From Macrolepiota albuminosa (lineage: Eukaryota; Basidiomycota; Agaricomycetes; Agaricales; Agaricaceae), in assembly GCA_027475525.1 (NCBI GenBank), contig JAMWFC010000115.1:1-64000 (forward strand): 64,000 bases of DNA, in the 5' to 3' direction. Under the pieces are notes generated by a model. It was not told where the DNA came from. It saw only the letters and a list, made by a program, of their open reading frames with translations, and ran no database searches. Within the stretch, counting starts at the first letter, position 1. Each line of letters begins with the position of its first letter. The translations under genes were made by a program, and so were the position numbers. Below are positions 35,386 through 46,042 of this stretch, piece by piece.

Positions 35386-36075
35386 TCACCTCCTCGATGG
35401 TCTGTGAAAACACCTGTGGGGAGGCTTGTTGGCGTGTTGGTCGGTAAACTCCGGGGGCTTAGCGCGGGTGCCTTTCCGTTGTCCCCTAGGGAACGTTGGC
35501 ACTGTTCGTCGAATTCCGGAATTGGGGTCGCTAATTGTTAGTGTCGTCTCGTCGTTGGTAACAGTCTTGATGACTGATCGCGCCAAGACGTCAAAGGGTC
35601 TGCCAAGAAGTAAATCGTATGCTGGGGAACGTAAGATGTGTATCTGAAGATAAAAAGTAATGTCGCCAAGGGTGCAAGGCACATTCTTGGCGAGGCCTAA
35701 GGATCTGTCCACCGTACCGTTAGCGCTCTGCATGTTTAATATAACTGTAGGGTCATAAATGAGACCCAAATCGTTAGCGACTTCCGCTGCCATAGAAATG
35801 ATCTGAGACCCGCTATCCACAATTGCCTCTACCTCGTGCTTATTGTCTACGGTTAGCGCGACTGAGTGGATAGCGTGCGATTCTTGAGCGACGGTAAAAA
35901 TTGCTGGGTCTTCTCCATGGTCTACTGACCTAAGATAGGTCTCCACTGGGTCCACAGAGGTGGCGTTAGCGATGGGGTCGGCAGGAGTATCCTCAGCGTC
36001 CAGAGAGTCGACGGTAATGGAAAAACCAGGGAGCGCGTCGTCGAGATCCTCAACCTCAGCAACGGTTGTCGCCAA
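35386..36075 (-). pseudogene. Gypsy-B aspartic protease
   Basis: A 229-codon minus-strand frame with the retropepsin active-site region EAIVDSGSQIISMA and the distal motif YDLLLGRPFDVLAR. Upstream it joins the gag frame across a TAA near 36107 (CAA to TAA fits). At its 3' end a one-base frame change near 35405 separates it from the RT frame. That is either an indel or a programmed shift, because the two frames overlap by about 28 bases. Confidence 0.85.
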
Positions 36076-36105
36076 GGGACGTCGAGGAGTGACTGCCGTC
36101 TTGAC

Positions 36106-37772
36106 TTAGTTGCGGATGCCGGGAGCAATACTACAAAGCTCTTCAACTAATAAGGTAACGGCCATTTTCATAATGCGGTTAAATACATGGTTGGATTTTT
36201 CGATGTCAAAAATTGGCGCGGTAGGTCGGTAGCCACCCTCAGGACGTTTCTCGGGAGCGGCAAAGTTTTGTTGTGCGGGAGCATGATATTGGTCGGGAAT
36301 CCCTGAGTAGGGATGGAGAGGCGGCAAAGGCGGTTCAGGAGCGGTAGCGGACGACGATGGTTCTGGAGCGGTAGCAGGAGTAGTAGCAGGCGGTGCGGCA
36401 GGAGCAGGAGTCGGTAACTTGCTAGCGGGAGGCATTGGCTTGTATCCTTTAAGAGGTTGTTTAGGCTGCTTAACTTCAACCCCATCAAAGACCTGATTCT
36501 TGAGCAAATCCAATTCCTGTTGGAGCTTGGTGATACATTCTTCTCGTGAGAAAGTAGGGTGGTCGCCAATGCTATCGAAGTGTAAGACCTCGTGAACCAT
36601 TTGCTGTTGGGTCGCCTGTTCAGGGTCGGGGTTGGCGTTGCCAGAAAGCGTGCCGGTAACGATTTGTCCTGGGTTGCGCCTATGCCATTCATCAACTCGT
36701 TCCTGGAAAGACTTCTTGTCTGGGTAGTTGGGAATGATGGCGCCAGTAGTGAGCACTATCTTGCCGTCGATAGCCCTTCAAATCCTTCCTTGCCGAATAT
36801 AGTTTTCTAAAGTCACGCAGCGTCCTCTAGTCATAGTATGGCCAATCTCCCTACAGAAGTGGCAAGGGCCATCAGCGGGTACATTAGCGGGTCGGTTAGC
36901 GAGATTGGTGGTAATCATAGTTTCGATACGAGTCATGGCGGAAGCGACAGCAGCGGTAACGGCAGCATTGAGATCCTCCTTCTTAACGAAGTCGGCAGCA
37001 GGAGGCGGGATGGGAATGATACCGTTGGTTTGCTCAGGTGGTGGGCTTGTCCTAGTGCGTTGCAGCCCAACGCCAGTGTCCGTTCCCTTGAGAACCCATT
37101 TACCGGCTTCAAAGACGTCGGCAACGTTATAGGGCTCGTCTGGGTGATGGGCCTGATGAACAATTTCTAGGCGACGAGCAATACGAGTCCAAAGCGAGGT
37201 CGGGATGCCTTGTTGGAATAGGCGACATTCCTCATTAATGTATAACTTGCCGTTTTGTACTAACCACCTAGCGATCTTTTGGAATTCGCGGTAATACGTG
37301 GAGAATGCGCCAAGGGATGATGTGCCACTGTCAAATGATTCCTGTACTAGTTTCTGCAGCTTGTTTACCGAGTATCAGGTAGCCTCCTCTGCGCCAGGGT
37401 ACAGCTGGATTACTGCCGTCTTCCAGCCCTCATACGACGCACCTTGGGCTAGAACAGGTGGGGCGGCAGGAACAAAGGTGGCAAACTCGGCAAGGCCTGT
37501 CCACGTCTCTGCCGTGTCATACGATACGTATCTTGCCGCGTACTCCTTCATCTGCGTGTGGTCGGTAATACCACAATCCCTAAACAAATACTCCAATTCC
37601 TTGAAATACTGGGAGAGCTCCCGTGGCTTGGACTCGTCCCATTTTGGTGCTGAGAAGTGGTTAAATACTCCAATTCCTTGAAATACTGGGAGAGCTCCCG
37701 TGGCTTGGACTCGTCCCATTTTGGTGCTGAGAAGTGGTTGCGTGGCGGCATGCGCTGGACTTGTTGTTCCAT
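36106..37772 (-). pseudogene. Gypsy-B gag with CCHC-type knuckle
   Basis: It starts at MEQQVQRMPPRNHF (37772) and reads through SAPKWDESKPRELSQYFKEL, a Gag-type helical core, and the knuckle C-HF-C-REIG-H-TMTRGR-C at 36817-36864, then a Pro/Ala-rich tail (APAAPPATTPATAP). The last Cys spacing is CX2CX4HX6C, longer than the usual CX2CX4HX4C. The frame is broken by the 77-bp duplication at 37586-37739 and by TGA codons near 37380 and 36779 that fit CGA mutated to TGA. Confidence 0.85.
37586..37739. repeat. Perfect 77-bp tandem duplication in Gypsy-B gag
   Basis: Positions 37586-37662 and 37663-37739 are identical 77-mers in the N-terminal part of gag, causing an apparent frameshift. Confidence 0.95.
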
Positions 37773-38131
37773 AGCGACTGTGTTGGTGAGTTTGGTTAGC
37801 GGTAGTGGGGAAGGAGTTCTAGAGATTGGCGACAGGGTAAGAGAGATAAGTTGAGAAAGAGGCGTTAACGGAGTAATGGGGGTGACTGGTTGCGGTACGG
37901 TGAATGGCGATGCTAAGGGGTTGTCGGCGCTATAATCGAGGGAATGCGGAAAGAGATCAGGAAATGCGTCTACAGTGGCGTTCTGTAGTTCCTGTGCAAG
38001 AGAGAGACCCGGTAAGGCACCAGGTGGTTGTGGAGTTGATGGGTGGGAAGGAGCTATGCCTTCTACCGACTGCTCTAGCAGGCGGCGCCTACGCTGGAGA
38101 CGGGTTTCTGGCGGAATTCTGCCCTAGAGAT

Positions 38132-38149
38132 CCCTCGCGGTGGGCTCCA
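38132..38149 (-). other. Gypsy-B primer-binding site
   Basis: Three bases inside the 5' LTR on the minus strand is TGGAGCCCACCGCGAGGG. This starts with TGG and would pair with the 3' end of a tRNA ending CGCGGTGGGCTCCA. The tRNA identity was not determined. Confidence 0.7.
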
Positions 38150-38152
38150 ATT

Positions 38153-39163
38153 TGATGACGCCCACAGTTTGGTCAGTAACAAATGTGACTATAGTGTTAC
38201 CGTACCAAAAACTTGCGTTGGGCGCACTAAAAGTAATGTGAGGAGTCCCAGGCAGGTCCCAGAGAACGCGCCTGTGAAAAAGGGGAAAAGTCGGTAACGG
38301 AGTCGGCAAGTGTAAAGCGCTAAGGTAAAGCGCCTAGGAGGAAGCGGTAAGCAAACACGGCAAGGTCAACAGCAAGAACGCAGTATGCTTAGCGAGGTCT
38401 AAGCGTCGATAATGCCTGCCGTAGCTGCAAGGCGCGAATGTGTCGAGTGTTGGCTAGCGTCTGTAACTGCCGATGAGTTTGACGTTGCCGACCGTAAATG
38501 AAATCTTGGGCGTAAGGGAGACTGAAGAAAGGGGAGTAGGAAACTCTAGTCTGTTATTCTCTGGTGTATGTACAAGTTGGTAAGTACTTTTTATACTACA
38601 ATGAGTTCGCCGTCGCCAGTGGCTAATGACGCCAGAGTGCGGTAAACTGGAAAATTTCATAGGGGTAGCTCCAACCGTTTCAGATCCCTACCGTCCATTC
38701 AAGAGCCTTAGCGACGCCAGGCGACAGATCGCAAAGCTAAACCATCAATCCATCACCCTTCTGTCTGTCGTCCATTCAAGAGCCTTAGCGACGCCAGGCG
38801 ACAGATCGCAAAGCTAAACCATCAATCCATCACCCTTCTGTCTGTCCAAAAGGCTTAGCGGTGTCAGGCGCCAGATCAAGACGCTAAGCGATGTCAGACG
38901 CCAAGGTCAAACACCAAGCTGTCCGTCAGTTTTTGATAGATCATCAGGCTTCTTCCTAAGCGCTGTCATCAGTGACTGATGCCATCTGTCAGTTGTCATT
39001 CTTGCTGCCGTCAGCGCTATCACTGATCGGATCTGCTTCTTGCCGTGTGCGGCCGTCAAATATCGCCAAAATTGGATAATTAGCGTGCGCTAAGGTATCC
39101 CGAGTCGGTGCCATGCCGCCGTCACCTGCCGTTGATGTGCTGATCCTGTATGGGGTCCTATCA
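38153..39163 (-). repeat. Gypsy-B 5' LTR
   Basis: 1011 bp, near identical to 27502-28512, with its own perfect 77-bp tandem duplication at 38692-38845 in a different place from that of the other LTR. Confidence 0.93.
38692..38845. repeat. Perfect 77-bp tandem duplication in the Gypsy-B 5' LTR
   Basis: Positions 38692-38768 and 38769-38845 are identical. The corresponding site in the other LTR is single copy. Confidence 0.95.
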
Positions 39164-40330
39164 GCGCTACTGAGAAGACCGCAGCGAGTACTCAAACTTC
39201 TGAGCCCTCCTGGAACCCTAGAGGAGGACCACCATGGCCCTCCGGCGAACCCTCTAACCCCCAAAACCAAAACCCCGGTCCCCCCGCATTCCCTGGCGGC
39301 CAACCTCCAGTGAGTCGCAGCCTATTCAATGCTAACCCCACCAGCGGCGCTCGCCTCCAGGCCCAACTTAACACCGCCATGGCCGCCAATGACCCAGGCA
39401 ACATGTCAAGCCCTGAGGAACCCCCAGAAGACCCTGAAGACCCTGACTTTGCCGACAAACGGCGTGAAGAGGCCCTCCGGGCTAACTGACTTCAGAAGAA
39501 GGGACAACCCTGGGTCGAGGTTCCGAAGAATGTATAGGAACAATGGAGAAGAAAAGGTGTTTGCATACTCTGCAGTTGTGATGACCACAACTCCTGCAAT
39601 AGAAGTGATCTACCAACTGGGCTAAAAGGCCACAATGTCAAGCCTGGCTTGACATGTTGCAGGCACTATTTAAGCAGTATCCAGTGTCATGATGCTGTGG
39701 GTCATGACAGTGCCCTCTCTTTAAGCATCGAGCCCTCGAGATGCCTGTGAAAGTACCGTCGGCCCCTTCTGACTGCCTGTCAGCTGCCCAACTGGGAAAC
39801 ACAGGGTCTGACTTGTGAAAGTACCGTCGGCCCCTTCTGACTGCCTGTCAGCTGCCCAACTGGGAAACACAAGGACTCTCAGTCTCTAGTCCAAGCTCCT
39901 GGCATTCTGCCTTGTTAAATAGTAGGCCCCCTGACCCCTGCCAGTAAGCCAATTGTTCAGAGAGACCCCAATGCAACAATTCTGGACCACCCAGAATCTG
40001 CCAACTCAGGGAGTTGAACGCTTGACCTTTTAGGCTTGACATTCTGTGATGACCACAACTCCTGCAATAGAAGTGATCTACCAACTGGGCTAAAAGGCCA
40101 CAATGTCAAGCCTGGCTTGACATGTTGCAGGCACTATTTAAGCAGTATCCAGTGTCATGATGCTGTGGGTCATGACAGCAGTAAGAAAGACCATTTCATC
40201 TCTGAATGCCCCCAATGACAGATTGTGGGACACGCCACCTGGACCTTTGAAGGGGAAGACGCCACCTACAAATATTTGGAAAACGACCCAGCAATTTAGA
40301 CCCGAAAGACACACTAAATCACGGAATCAA
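39164..40330 (+). pseudogene. Gypsy-A gag, 3' part with zinc knuckle split by a TRIM
   Basis: Directly after Gypsy-B the gag frame resumes with EDRSEYSNF (one TGA where Trp is expected), a Pro/Gly/Asn-rich stretch, and then an array ending in a CCHC knuckle. The knuckle C-IL-C-SKKD-H-FISE-C is encoded partly at 39561-39576 and partly from 40183. The TRIM with its GCAGT duplication lies between the second Cys and the His. After the knuckle a TGA replaces an expected Arg codon. Confidence 0.82.
39577..40177. mobile_element. TRIM-like 601-bp element with 133-bp LTRs
   Basis: Direct repeats 39577-39709 and 40045-40177 are identical by eye. They start TGTGATGACC and end GGTCATGACA, which are near-perfect inverted ends. 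Exactly 5 bp of host DNA, GCAGT, is duplicated at 39572-39576 and 40178-40182. The 335-bp interior has no open frame but contains a 58-bp direct repeat (39746-39803 and 39814-39871). LTR ends, 5-bp duplication and lack of coding fit a terminal-repeat retrotransposon in miniature. No clear primer-binding site or polypurine tract was found. Confidence 0.85.
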
Positions 40331-41650
40331 CCCTGACGTCTTCTCTGCCCCGGTCTCCCATCTTTGCTCCACAACACTCGCACAGGACACCCTCACAGCT
40401 TACCTACCCTCCCACTCCTCGTACTCCCTCCTACTCAAAACCCGCCTCACCCCCTCCGGAATCCTCCTCAACACCCTCATCGACAGTGGTGCCACGGATA
40501 ACTTCATCGACGAGGCATGGTCTACCTCCACCCCAGAGCCTGCTCAACAACTCCCGGTCCCAGTGCAACTCTGCCTCTTTGATGGGGGACATCACCCATT
40601 TTGTGTGTATGCCCGTTATTTTCACCAACGGACAGACTCACACCCTCTGGATGTTGATAACCAAACTCCATCCCTCTGCACCCTTGGTCTTAGAACTTCC
40701 GTGGCTCCAAGACACCAACCTCCGCATCAACTGGCAACATCTCATCCTTTGCCTGACCCAGGAACCAACACCTAACAACCAGCAACTCCCCTTCGACATC
40801 CCCCACTCTCCAGGCCCCAACCCAACTCCGAAGGACCTCCTAGACGGACCCCCACCGCCCCCCAGACTTCAGTCTTGCTTGTTCTGATCCTTTGTCATCA
40901 ATGCCAGGTTGAATGGCGCCCCGGGACACATATCAGCCCTCATCAACAGCAGAGCTACCAGAGTTTTTATCAGTGACACCCTCGATCTTCCCCACAACCC
41001 CCTCGATCAGCCCCTCCACCTGTGATGGCTTGACGGCACCCCCTCCTCCTCCGGCCCCATCCAGAGGTCTCACTCAGAATGTGTGACCCTGGACAACGGC
41101 TTCAAGTTCACCTCCAACTTCCTGGTCACACGCCTGCACAGATCAACCCTGATGGTGCTGGGACTACCCTGGCTACAAGACACGAACCCTGACATTGACT
41201 GGAGAATGCTCACCATGATGTTCCTGGGACCCAAGGACCACCCTACAACTGCTGTGCACCTCCAGGCTCTAGGGAGCAACCCAATGCCTGACACCCCCAG
41301 GACTGCAGCCCTGCCCCCCACCCAGATGCCCCTGACCATGCCCTCGACTCTCATCCAAACCCACAAGGCCCCCGACCGACCCCCAAACATTCCTTGGAAC
41401 AAGTACAAAGGGCCAAACTACCTGGACCGGTCTCAGACATGCGTCAAACCCGCTCTGACTTGTGAACCCACGACTCCGATCGACCCGAAAGCACTCGACA
41501 TTAGAATCATTGGAGCCACCCCCTTTGCCTGCCTCATGCAGGATGAGACCCCCACGTTTCAGCTGCATACCTCACCATCACTCCCAGAAGAACACCTACA
41601 AGTGGATGCTACCTCCCCAGAAAAGAAAACTGAGGAGCAAATCCTCTGAG
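40331..41650 (+). pseudogene. Gypsy-A protease region with two retropepsin-like domains
   Basis: The first domain has the canonical motif LIDSGATDNFID at 40476-40511 and ends PWLQDTNLRINWQHL. A second region from about 40900 has the corresponding but altered ALINSRATRVFIS and ends LGLPWLQDTNPDIDWRML at about 41155-41210. Aspartic proteases of this class need the D-S/T-G triad, which the second copy lacks. The copies lie in tandem before the RT. Confidence 0.8.
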
Positions 41651-44064
41651 AAGTAGTTTCCCCAGAGTATCACGAATTCGCTGACGTATTCTCCAAAGAA
41701 GATGCTAAGAAAATTCCCCCTCACTGCCCTTACAACCATATGATTGATCTCAAGAAAGGAGCTGCCCCTCCCTTTGGCAAGGTATACAACATGTCAGAAG
41801 TTGAACTCCGGGCCCTCAAGGACTACCTCGATGAAATGCTCAGGAAGGGATTCATCTGACCCTCTGCCTCCACTGCTGGAGCTCCAATTCTATTTGCCAA
41901 GAAGAAGGACGGCTCACTCCAACTCTGCGTCAACTACTGGGGACTCAATAAGATCACCAAGAAGAACTGCTACCCACTTCCGCTCATCGGCGGTCTGGTC
42001 AACTGACTCTGCAGTGCCAAGGTTTACACAAAAATCGACCTCCGCTTTGGCTACAACAACGTCTGCATTGCCCCAGGACATGAGTGGAAAATTGCGTTCT
42101 GCATGTGGTATGGTCTGTTTGAATATCTTGTGATGCCTTTCAAAATGACTAACCTCCCCCGCCACGTTCCAATACTTCATAAACGATATCTTCCACAACA
42201 TGAGCAACGTCTTCGTGATCGTCTACCTGGATGACATCCTCATCTACTCCGACTCGAGGGAGGGCCATCAGAAGCATGTCCAGCAGGTCCTTGAACGTCT
42301 CTGGGAGCACAACCTCTACATTAAACCCAAAAAGTATTCATTCCACACAGAAGAGGTTGAGTATCTTGGCACTATCATGTTCCCGAATGGCGTTCACATG
42401 GACCCCCACAAGGTCAAGGCCATCATCAACTGGCTGCAACCCCAGAACGTCAAGGAAGTACAATCCTTCTTGGGTTTCACTAATTTCTACCGGAGGTTTA
42501 TAGACAACTACTCTGGTATCACAAAACCCCTCAACTGGCTCACATGCAAGGACATTGCCTGGAACTGGGACAGTAAGTGCCAGAGCATCTTTAACTTGCT
42601 CAAGGAGGCTTTCACAGCAGCCTCTGTACTCCAGCACTACGATCCTGCCCTCCTAATCATCCTGGAATGTGACGCCTCTGACTACGCCATCGCCAGGATT
42701 CTCTCGCAGATGGAATCCAATGGTGGGAAACCCTGGCCAGTCGCCTTCTACACCCAGTCTATGATCAATGCCAAACTCAACTATGACATCTACGACAAGG
42801 AGCTCCTTGCCATTGTCAAAGCCTTCAAGCAATGGTGAGCCTACCTCAAGGGAGCCCAGCACCAGATCCAGGTCTACTCAGATCACAATAATCTGCAGTA
42901 CTTCACCACGACCAAGCAACTTAGTTGACAACAGGCCTGATGGTCTAAAATCCTCTCAGAGTACAACTTCATGATCCAGTACCGCCCGGGATGACTTGGA
43001 GCCAAACCCGATGCCCTCACCTGACGACTGGATGTCTACTCCAAGAAGTTCTTCGAGGTGGAACGCAATGCGTTCAATCACTGTGTGGTAATCCCTCCTG
43101 AACATCTGAATGCCGTACTGATTTTAAACGATGAAGGGACTCTGAGTCAGATCTGCCGCACCTCCCAAGACAAGTACTTCACTGACCATAACCCCTGCAA
43201 CCCTCCCAACAGAACCAACTAGGACCCCGCCTTCTCCTTGTCCCCCGACAAAAAGCTCCTCCTCTGAAACGGCCGCATCTACGTCCCGGATCATGCCCGA
43301 CTTCGCTATGACGTTCTCCACCAACACCATGACCACAAGCTCTAGGGACATCCTGTGATACGTAAGACCCTCCAACTTGTCTTCTGGACTTACTTTTGGC
43401 CAGGGTTGAAGAAGGATGTGACCTGCTACATTCAATTATGCAAACTCTGCCTCCAGGCCAAGGTCTCCTGGCACCAACCCTACGGACTCCTGAAACCCTT
43501 GCTGGTCGGACGATGCCCCTGGTCTTCCATATTCCTGGATCACATTGTTGAACTCCCAGAATCTGAAGGGTTCGATGCCATTCTCATTGTTGTGTGTAGG
43601 CTAACCAAACAGGGCATCTTTCTACCCTGCCACACCACGGACTTCGCCCGGCTGTTCCTTGAGCATGTCTTTGCCAAATACAGACTCCCGGATGACATCA
43701 TCTCCGATTGTGGCCCACTCTTCGTGTCCAAATTCTGGACCTCCCTGTGTAAGGCCCTTGAAGTAAAGACTAACCTCTCTACGGCCTACCACCCCAAAAC
43801 CGACGGTCAGACTGAAAGGGTCAATCAGTCTCTTGAACAATACCTCTGGCTGTACGTCAACTACTTGCAGGACAACTGGCATGCCGAGTTCACCTACAAT
43901 AACACACCGCACTCCGCCACCAGGATATCACCCTTCTTCACCAACAAGGGATACCACCCCCAATTGACCCTCTCACTCCGGGACATCCTATCGCACACCG
44001 CCCACAAGGTCACCCGGGATCTCCAGTCCCTTCACGAGTTCTTCAGGAAGAGATTGACACCATG
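41651..44064 (+). pseudogene. Gypsy-A RT, RNase H and integrase
   Basis: The RT region opens with EYHEFADVFSKEDA and IPPHCPYNHMIDL. The catalytic box YLDD is at 42224-42235, and the thumb follows (QSFLGFTNFYRRFI). RNase H reads LECDASDYAIARILSQ...YDKELLAIVKAFKQW. The integrase has a zinc domain (HPVIRKTLQLVF...CKLC), then LDHIVELPES, ISDCGPLFVS and TDGQTERVNQ. About ten in-frame stops occur, mostly TGA where Arg is expected. One extra C in a CCCCC run near 42160 shifts the frame in RT. Confidence 0.9.
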
Positions 44065-44620
44065 AACCAGGCCTATGCAAAACATGCTGACCAAAAATAG
44101 GAGGACACCTCCGACTGGACCCCCGGGACAAAGGTATGGTTAGACCGACGCCACCTCCGCACCCACCAGCCCTCCCCAAAGCTCAATCACAAGTGCCTCA
44201 GCCCGTTCAAGGTCTTGAAGAAAGTCTCATCCCACGCCTACAAGATTGAGCTCCCTCCAGGACTTAAAGGTCTGTACTTGGTATTCCACGTCCGCCTCCT
44301 GGAATGACACCCCCTAGACCCTTTCTTCGAACAACGCCCCGAGCCCCCTCCCCCGGTCAAGGTCAAGGACAAGTACCACTACGAGGTCAAAGACATCCTT
44401 GACTCCCGGAACATTTGTGGATGACCCCACTTCCTTGTACAATGGAAGGAGTATGGCCCAGAGAATGACACTTGAGAACCACGCCAAAACCTTGAAGGCG
44501 CCCTCAACAAACTCTGGGACTTCCAGCAACAGCAACAGCACCCGGGAAACAACCTTTCCAGGTGCAGAACTCACAGACGGCAGTAGTGGGCGTAACCCCC
44601 GCCTCCGGGTTTAATAGGGA
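44065..44620 (+). pseudogene. Gypsy-A integrase C-terminus and chromodomain
   Basis: After a frame change, the segments TPGTKVWLDRRHLRTHQPSP and LNHKCLSPFKVLKKVSSHAYKI are the integrase C-terminal fold. Then comes a chromodomain: [29 protein letters not shown] and NLEGALNKLWDF. Chromodomains on integrase target chromoviruses to marked chromatin. TGA codons replace Arg or Trp at several places. Confidence 0.85.
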
Positions 44621-44680
44621 TTCAACTCCCATGTATACTTTCTGTTCCCCCTCTCTATATCTTACCCTTTTAGTACTTTT

Positions 44681-46042
44681 CTACAGTAGTGCCCTGGAGT
44701 CTGGGCAAGGTGCTCTTTCCAAATTTTTCACCACATTACTTACACTACCCTTTGACCTCAGGAGACCAAGTATATACATTTTTATAAAGTACATTATTCT
44801 ACAGTTGCAGGTACCACAAAAAGGACAACAGCAGGCCATTTCGTGATCCTCCTCCAGCCCTCTCCAGAGCGCTGCCTCCTCCCTTGCCCCCTCTTCGCGC
44901 TCCTCCCTCTCCCAATCAGCCTGCTCCAAATGCTCCTGTAGAGCCCTCACCTCGATATCCAGTGGTCATCCGGATAAGGGGGAGAAGATCACCGGAGAGA
45001 GGCACGCTGGGGAGGCCGGGGACGGGGTCTCTGCGAGCAGACGTGCCCTCTTAGAGGGTTCCGGGGAGGGACTGGGCGACACCTGCCGCTTCCCCTTGTT
45101 TAGGTGCCCCCCACGGCCCCCTGCTCCTGGGTGCCAGACCGAGTGACCCAGCGCATGATCAATACCATGGGCTGGCCCTGGCCCCCTACTCAGACGACCC
45201 TCCCCTCCCCCACCCCACCCCCTGAACCTTCCGTGGGCACCCCTTCCGGACCCCCAGCAGGCACCTCCTCCGGAACCTCTTCTGGCTCCGCCACCCAAGT
45301 TCTCTCCTCTACACCCATCCTCCAGGTTACCCCTTCCAGTGACCACCCCTGCTCCCACAAAGCATCATATGCCCTCCATAGTGCCGAGACAGAACACTGC
45401 TCGTGATTGAGGCGACATGCCTCGCACACTGATGTGTCCTGTCGAGATGAGGGGGCTGGGGCCTCGAACAAACAAGGGACCTGCCGGCGGGCGCAGTGGA
45501 GGCACTAGATACTCAAATCAGCTGCAAAATCAGAAACACGAGACCACTTACCGGCCCGTTGCTAACACACCAGGCACGGGAGGGCAAACCCCGGGGCCTC
45601 TCCAGGGCATGCTTGAACTGATCTTGAGACGCGCCAGTCCTCCAGAACCATGGAAATGGTTCCCGTGGCCATCCCAGACCGCCGGAAACAGGGAGTGGCA
45701 AGACGAGGCCATGGGAAAGGGCGACGGCGGGGAGGGCGGACAGTCATCCATGCAAAAGTAGGCATGGGATGACTGGGGCCTGGCCCTGAAGGACCACCAG
45801 AGCTTGCATCAGGAGCCAGCTGGGACCCATCTCTGGGGCAGGAATGCTGTGTTGTTCTGAAAAAGGAAGGTCAGTTATGATAAGAGGACAACGTGGCAAC
45901 ACTCATGCTGCTGGAAGAGCGCTGCCATGTGCTCACAGTCGAGCCAGCGCCGGTACCTTGCATCCCAGGCCTCCCACGCAACCAGGGGGGCAACTTTGTT
46001 AGTGGGTGGAGGCATTGGGGAATGCGTCAGCATACATGACAT
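44681..46042 (-). pseudogene. Antisense cysteine-cluster gene carried by Gypsy-A (degenerate)
   Basis: On the minus strand, opposite to pol and just before the 3' LTR, coding-like pieces follow in order. MSCMLTHSPMPPPTN then a W-E-A-W-D-A-R-Y-R-R-W segment begins at 46042. A cysteine segment VCEACRLNHEQC lies within 45190-45471. A Ser/Pro/Lys segment (KRQVSPSPSPEPSKRARL, nuclear-signal-like) lies in 44966-45358. A charged coiled coil (REEREEGAREEAALWRGL) followed by CCCPFCGTC lies in 44681-44950. The pieces sit in different frames, so introns or frameshifts separate them; exon borders were not fixed. The architecture parallels the antisense gene of Gypsy-B. Confidence 0.62.

Larger units (their letters stand above)
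31510..35413 (-). pseudogene. Gypsy-B pol: RT, RNase H and integrase
   Basis: On the minus strand a frame opens at 35413 (MFSQTIEEVIGDDHG) and runs through an RT with the catalytic FIDD box at 34146-34157, RNase H (ILAVDTSYIAVGYF), the integrase zinc domain (HDKLGHRGLY...CHLCQ), the catalytic positions YVDTMHMP, IVTDNGAP and NGLVERPH, and a C-terminal domain ending near 31510. It is interrupted by the 77-bp duplications at 32245-32398 and 34933-35086, each of which shifts the frame. It also has TGA codons near 32834 and 32475, explicable as CGA. Apart from these it is intact. No chromodomain is seen. Confidence 0.88.
27502..39163 (-). mobile_element. Gypsy-B, 11.7-kb Ty3/gypsy element carrying an antisense gene
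   Basis: LTRs of 1011 bp (27502-28512 and 38153-39163) are near identical; each contains one artefactual 77-bp duplication. Ends are TGATGACG...CCTATCA. The 4-bp target duplication GCGC lies at 27498-27501 and 39164-39167, inside the Gypsy-A gag codons. A primer-binding site and a polypurine tract fix the coding direction as minus. Order on the minus strand: LTR, gag with zinc knuckle, protease, RT, RNase H, integrase, antisense gene, LTR. The RT frame is still open over 721 codons, so the element is young. Confidence 0.93.

Noticed and set aside
39577..40177. Two tandem SINE copies instead of a TRIM
   Set aside because: The tRNA-like similarity suggested this, but TG/CA ends, exact direct repeats and the 5-bp GCAGT duplication around the whole unit fit an LTR element better.
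41651..44620. Alternative genetic code (TGA as sense) in Gypsy-A
   Set aside because: TGA replaces Arg, not one fixed amino acid such as Trp only, host genes end at TGA normally, and LTR pairs show CpG decay, so mutation explains it.
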